DNA of 64,000 nucleotides from the NCBI RefSeq assembly GCF_900114455.1, contig NZ_FOTC01000001.1, positions 124,001-188,000 of the forward strand. The letters run 5' to 3'. Under the pieces are notes generated by a model. It was not told where the DNA came from and did not search any database. It was given only the letters and a program-made list of their open reading frames with translations. A program made the position numbers and the translations under genes. The DNA comes from Halogranum rubrum. GTDB lineage: Archaea; Halobacteriota; Halobacteria; Halobacteriales; Haloferacaceae. Below are positions 61,330-64,000 of this stretch, in pieces. Numbering within the stretch: position 1 is the first letter of the stretch; every line of letters begins with the position of its first letter.

Positions 61330-62664
61330 ATGGACGACCACATCGCTGCTGCACTCGGCCGAGCGTGGCTGGCCGACCCAGACGACGTCGCGTGGAACCT
61401 TCTCTCCGACCTCACCGCCATCGAGAACCGGATGGGCGGGAGCGACGGCGAACGCCGTGCGGCCGAACGCGTCGCGACGGCCTTCCGCGACGCCGGGGCC
61501 GACGACGTTCACCGCCAGTCGTTCGAGACGGAGCGCTGGACACGCGGGTCGGCGACACTCGACCTACTCGAACCGGACGAACGCTCCTTCGAGACCATCG
61601 CGCTCCCCTACTGTCCGCCGGGCGAGGTCGAAGCACCGCTCGTCGACGTCGGCTACGGAACGCCGGCGGAAGTCGACGACTGTGACGTCGACGGGAAGAT
61701 TGCCGTCGCCAGTACGACCACCCCCGACGGTGGGCGGTTCGTCCACCGGATGGAGAAGTTCGGCCACGCCCTCGAAGCGGGAGCCGTCGGCTTCGTCTTC
61801 GTCAACCACATCCCCGGACAACTGCCGCCGACGGGCGCGCTCCGGTTCGACGAAGAGGCCGACGCCATCGCCGTCGGCGTCTCGAAGGAGACGGGTGCGT
61901 GGCTGACGGAGTACGCCGACCGCGGCGGTCGAATTCGACTCTCGGTCGACGCCCGAACCGACCCGGCGGAGAGCCAGAACGTCCTCGGACGGGTCGGCTC
62001 CGACGGAGACACCGTGGGCGACGTCCTCCTCCTCGCCCACTACGACGCCCACGACGTGGGTGAAGGCGCACTCGACAACGGCTGTGGCGTCGCAGTCGTC
62101 GCCGCGGCGACCCGCCTCCTCGCGGCGATGGAACCGGCTCTCGACTGCGGTGTTCGAGTCGCAGCAGTCGGCTGTGAGGAGACGGGACTCGTCGGTTCAG
62201 ACCATCTCGCCGGCGTCGTCGACCACGACGAGGTTTCGGCCGTCGTCAACGTCGACGGCGCAGGTCGGTTCCGTGACCTCGTCGCGATGACGCACACCTC
62301 CGAGGCGACGGGAGACGTAGCGCGAGCGGTCGCCGACGACACGGGCCAGCCGATACGCGTCGTCTCGGAGCCACACCCCTTCAGCGACCAGTGGCCGTTC
62401 GTCCGCGAGGGCGTCCCCGCACTACAGTTACACAGCGACAGCGGCGAACGCGGTCGCGGGTGGGGACACACGTCGGCCGACACGCGCGACAAAGTCGACC
62501 GACGGAACCTCCGCGAACACGCGATGCTGACGGCGTTGCTCGTGCAGGAACTCGCCACCCGCGAGATTCCGCGACTCGACCGAAGTCACGTCGCCGAGGC
62601 GTTCAGAGAGGCCGACTTCGAGCGCGGGATGCGTGCGGCAGGGCTGTGGCCGACCGACTGGTGA
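61330..62664 (+). CDS. M28 family zinc aminopeptidase
   Basis: 444 residues. Metal ligands are H and D of LLAHYDAHDVGE, D of ALDNGCGVAV, E-E of CEETGLVGSDH, D in VNVDGAGRF and the final H in RGWGHTSADT. A PA-type insertion lies between residues ~120 and 230. No signal peptide, so cytosolic. It probably trims N-terminal residues from peptides. Divergent from pepF (128-bp gap), a functional link in peptide turnover. Confidence 0.92.
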   Translation: MDDHIAAALGRAWLADPDDVAWNLLSDLTAIENRMGGSDGERRAAERVATAFRDAGADDVHRQSFETERWTRGSATLDLLEPDERSFETIALPYCPPGEVEAPLVDVGYGTPAEVDDCDVDGKIAVASTTTPDGGRFVHRMEKFGHALEAGAVGFVFVNHIPGQLPPTGALRFDEEADAIAVGVSKETGAWLTEYADRGGRIRLSVDARTDPAESQNVLGRVGSDGDTVGDVLLLAHYDAHDVGEGALDNGCGVAVVAAATRLLAAMEPALDCGVRVAAVGCEETGLVGSDHLAGVVDHDEVSAVVNVDGAGRFRDLVAMTHTSEATGDVARAVADDTGQPIRVVSEPHPFSDQWPFVREGVPALQLHSDSGERGRGWGHTSADTRDKVDRRNLREHAMLTALLVQELATREIPRLDRSHVAEAFREADFERGMRAAGLWPTDW

Positions 62665-62765
62665 GGAAAAACAAGTACCGTCGCTCGTCGGTCGAGAACT
62701 CGAATAAAGAAATCGCGGTGTAGTCGGAAGTCGGTTCGGTCAGCGGGAAGTGAGGTCGCTATCGG

Positions 62766-64000
62766 TTAGCGTTCCTGTTCCTGCTCGACCGTGGTCGAGA
62801 GGTTGCCGTCGTCGCTGGTGACGGTGACGTCCTGGTCCATCTCGTCGTCGCCCGCACCGGAGTCGGTCTCGGAGTCGGCGGCGAAGCTCGCGTCGTCGCT
62901 CGAACCCGACATCGAAGCCTGGCTCTCGGCGCATTGGCTGTCCGTGCACATCGCCGATGCGGCGGTGTGTGCACCGTCAGACGAGGAACCGGTCTCGGCG
63001 TCGTGGGTCACGGAGGCGCCCTGCATCCCCATGCCACCGATGCCGTCAAAGCTGACCTGAACCTGCGTCGAGCTCGCGCTCTGTGACTGGCTCTGGTCGT
63101 TGTTCTCGCCGTCTTGGTCGCTCTCGGCGGACTGTTCGATGTTCTGCGTCTGGCTCTGGTCGACGTCGTCACCCTGGGCGTACTGGTGTGCCTCGGCCTC
63201 GGCATCCTGCGTCTGGCTCTGGTCGTTGCCGTAGCCCGATTGGGTCTGTTCGGCGTCTTGGTCGATGTCCTGTTCTTGGTCCTGAGTGATGTCGTCGCCG
63301 TGTGCGGCCTGGCTGGCGTCAGCGTCGGCGTCCTGGCTCTGGCTCTGGTCGTTGTGCACGCCCTCCTGGCTCTGCTCGGCGTCCTGGGTCACACCCTGGG
63401 ACTGCTCCTGGGAGTTGTCGTCGCCGGTGGCGATCTGTTCGGCGGATTCGGTGCTGTCCTGGGACTGGCTCTGGTCGTTGCCGTGGCCGTCCTGGTCCTG
63501 TTCTGCGTTCTGTTTGTTGCTCTGGGTCTGTTCTTGGCTGCTGTCCGTTCCGTCCTGGCTCTGGTAGGCGTCCTGGCTGGAGTCAGCGTCCTGGTCCTGG
63601 TCGTTGTGGACACCGGACTGGGTCTGGTCCTGCTCTTGGACTGCCTGTTCGCGCTGCTTCTGGTCGTTGTCGTCGCCGAACTGCTGCTGGTACTCGGACT
63701 GCTCGGCTTCGGCGCTCTGGTCCTGGCTGCTACCGGCTGCGTGCTGGGACTGGTCCTGCTTCTGTTCGACGGATTCGGTCTGGACCTGGGTGTTGTCCTC
63801 GCCTTCGAGGTACGCCGTCTGGTCCTGGTCGGAGGTTGCGCCCTGAGTCTGCTCGACGTACGCACCGGTCTGCGACTGCGTCTGGTCGGCCTCGGCGCTT
63901 TCCTTCTGGCGCTGTGCGTTGTCTTCGCCCGTCTGGCTGGCGAACTGGTTCTGTTCGGAGGATTCGCCCTGGAACTGCTCACCGGCGAGCGTCGACTGGC
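62766..64000 (-). CDS. Glutamine-rich acidic protein with 21-residue tandem repeats (5' end beyond window)
   Basis: The frame ends at TAA 62766 and stays open to the right edge, so at least 411 residues are present and the N-terminus is missing. The first ~310 visible residues are at least 14 tandem 21-residue units, each opening with G-(D/x)-(D/x)-N-D-Q-S-Q and continuing with Q, A, E and D in alternating positions (examples GYGNDQSQTQ, GDDNSQEQSQ, GVHNDQSQSQ). The units alternate between GDD-type and G-N-D-Q-type openings. The spacing Q-x-G-x-x-N-x(4-5)-Q recalls curlin repeats. The C-terminal ~100 residues are acidic and contain CTDSQC. Function is unknown; an extracellular amyloid-like or solenoid fibre is one option. 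Confidence 0.85.
   Translation of the reverse strand, partial: QSTLAGEQFQGESSEQNQFASQTGEDNAQRQKESAEADQTQSQTGAYVEQTQGATSDQDQTAYLEGEDNTQVQTESVEQKQDQSQHAAGSSQDQSAEAEQSEYQQQFGDDNDQKQREQAVQEQDQTQSGVHNDQDQDADSSQDAYQSQDGTDSSQEQTQSNKQNAEQDQDGHGNDQSQSQDSTESAEQIATGDDNSQEQSQGVTQDAEQSQEGVHNDQSQSQDADADASQAAHGDDITQDQEQDIDQDAEQTQSGYGNDQSQTQDAEAEAHQYAQGDDVDQSQTQNIEQSAESDQDGENNDQSQSQSASSTQVQVSFDGIGGMGMQGASVTHDAETGSSSDGAHTAASAMCTDSQCAESQASMSGSSDDASFAADSETDSGAGDDEMDQDVTVTSDDGNLSTTVEQEQER

Noticed and set aside
63286-63567. Plus-strand hydrophobic frame rich in Trp, Leu, Ser and Cys
   Set aside because: It is the complement of the glutamine codon repeats (CAG read as CTG and TGG frames), so it is an artefact of the repeat gene.

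Overview
The window is haloarchaeal chromosomal DNA. GC content is high, proteins are strongly acidic, secreted proteins carry Tat signals (SRRR, RRRF) with lipoboxes, promoters are TATA-like and often about 28 bp from the start codon (leaderless), and the informational genes are archaeal (eIF2-gamma, Rpo7/Rpo4-associated Spt4, S24e, Kae1-Bud32 fusion, PAN). The nitrate assimilation block with order nasA-nasB-mobA plus a separate nasD resembles Haloferax and relatives, so a member of the Haloferacales is likely; the exact genus cannot be told from sequence alone.

Layout. 0-6.3 kb: 5'-truncated acyl-CoA ligase, a CPA-type antiporter fused to TrkA domains, a cyclase-family hydrolase, a Tat-exported PGF-CTERM-like surface protein and a thiolase. 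6.4-12.8 kb: assimilatory nitrate system (nasD with a 45-codon downstream ORF, then nasA-nasB-mobA), with an identical 12-mer upstream of both nasD and nasA. 13.1-15.3 kb: AAA+ ATPase with a His/Asp-rich tail and, 3 bp later, a metallo-beta-lactamase-fold phosphodiesterase. 15.3-22.1 kb: membrane and secreted proteins (beta-propeller, arylsulfotransferase-like), a DUF5787-like protein and an ArsR-type regulator. 22.3-28.6 kb: information-processing block eIF2-gamma, PIN nuclease, rpo7, spt4, dephospho-CoA kinase, an intervening PQQ-propeller lipoprotein, rps24e and kae1-bud32. 28.7-32.5 kb: DUF5808, ITPase, SDR, nucleoside permease-like protein, and a 30-codon ORF overlapping a PIN gene. 32.5-37.7 kb: molybdate/tungstate acquisition (MOT1-like permease, ABC ATPase, permease, binding lipoprotein and a divergent ModE/TOBE regulator). 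37.7-46.6 kb: DHDPS-family aldolase, TrkA protein, membrane proteins, sugar MFS transporter, a membrane protein with a nuclease-like N-terminal domain, tRNA-Thr, enoyl-CoA hydratase and nadE. 46.7-47.1 kb: tRNA-Gly(CCC) followed by three extra copies of its 3' end, which look like attachment-site scars. 47.2-57.9 kb: small zinc-finger protein, YjbQ, unknown haloarchaeal proteins, Nmad3-like protein, hexapeptide acyltransferase, aldo/keto reductase, PitA (chlorite dismutase-like), FNT channel, PadR, receiver-like protein and a PAS-GAF-HTH_10 regulator. 58.0-64.0 kb: proteasome-activating ATPase, PepF, M28 peptidase and a gene cut by the right edge that encodes a glutamine-rich protein with at least 14 tandem 21-residue repeats.

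How it fits together. Molybdenum links two parts: NasA is a molybdopterin enzyme, MobA makes its guanylated cofactor, and the 32.5-37.7 kb cluster imports and senses the oxyanion. Protein turnover is served by PAN, PepF and M28. The strongest unexplained signals are the 21-residue-repeat protein at the right edge, the tandem tRNA-Gly 3'-end scars, the shared nas promoter element with a dyad in the nasA leader, and a pair of identical-geometry hairpins before the ITPase gene.
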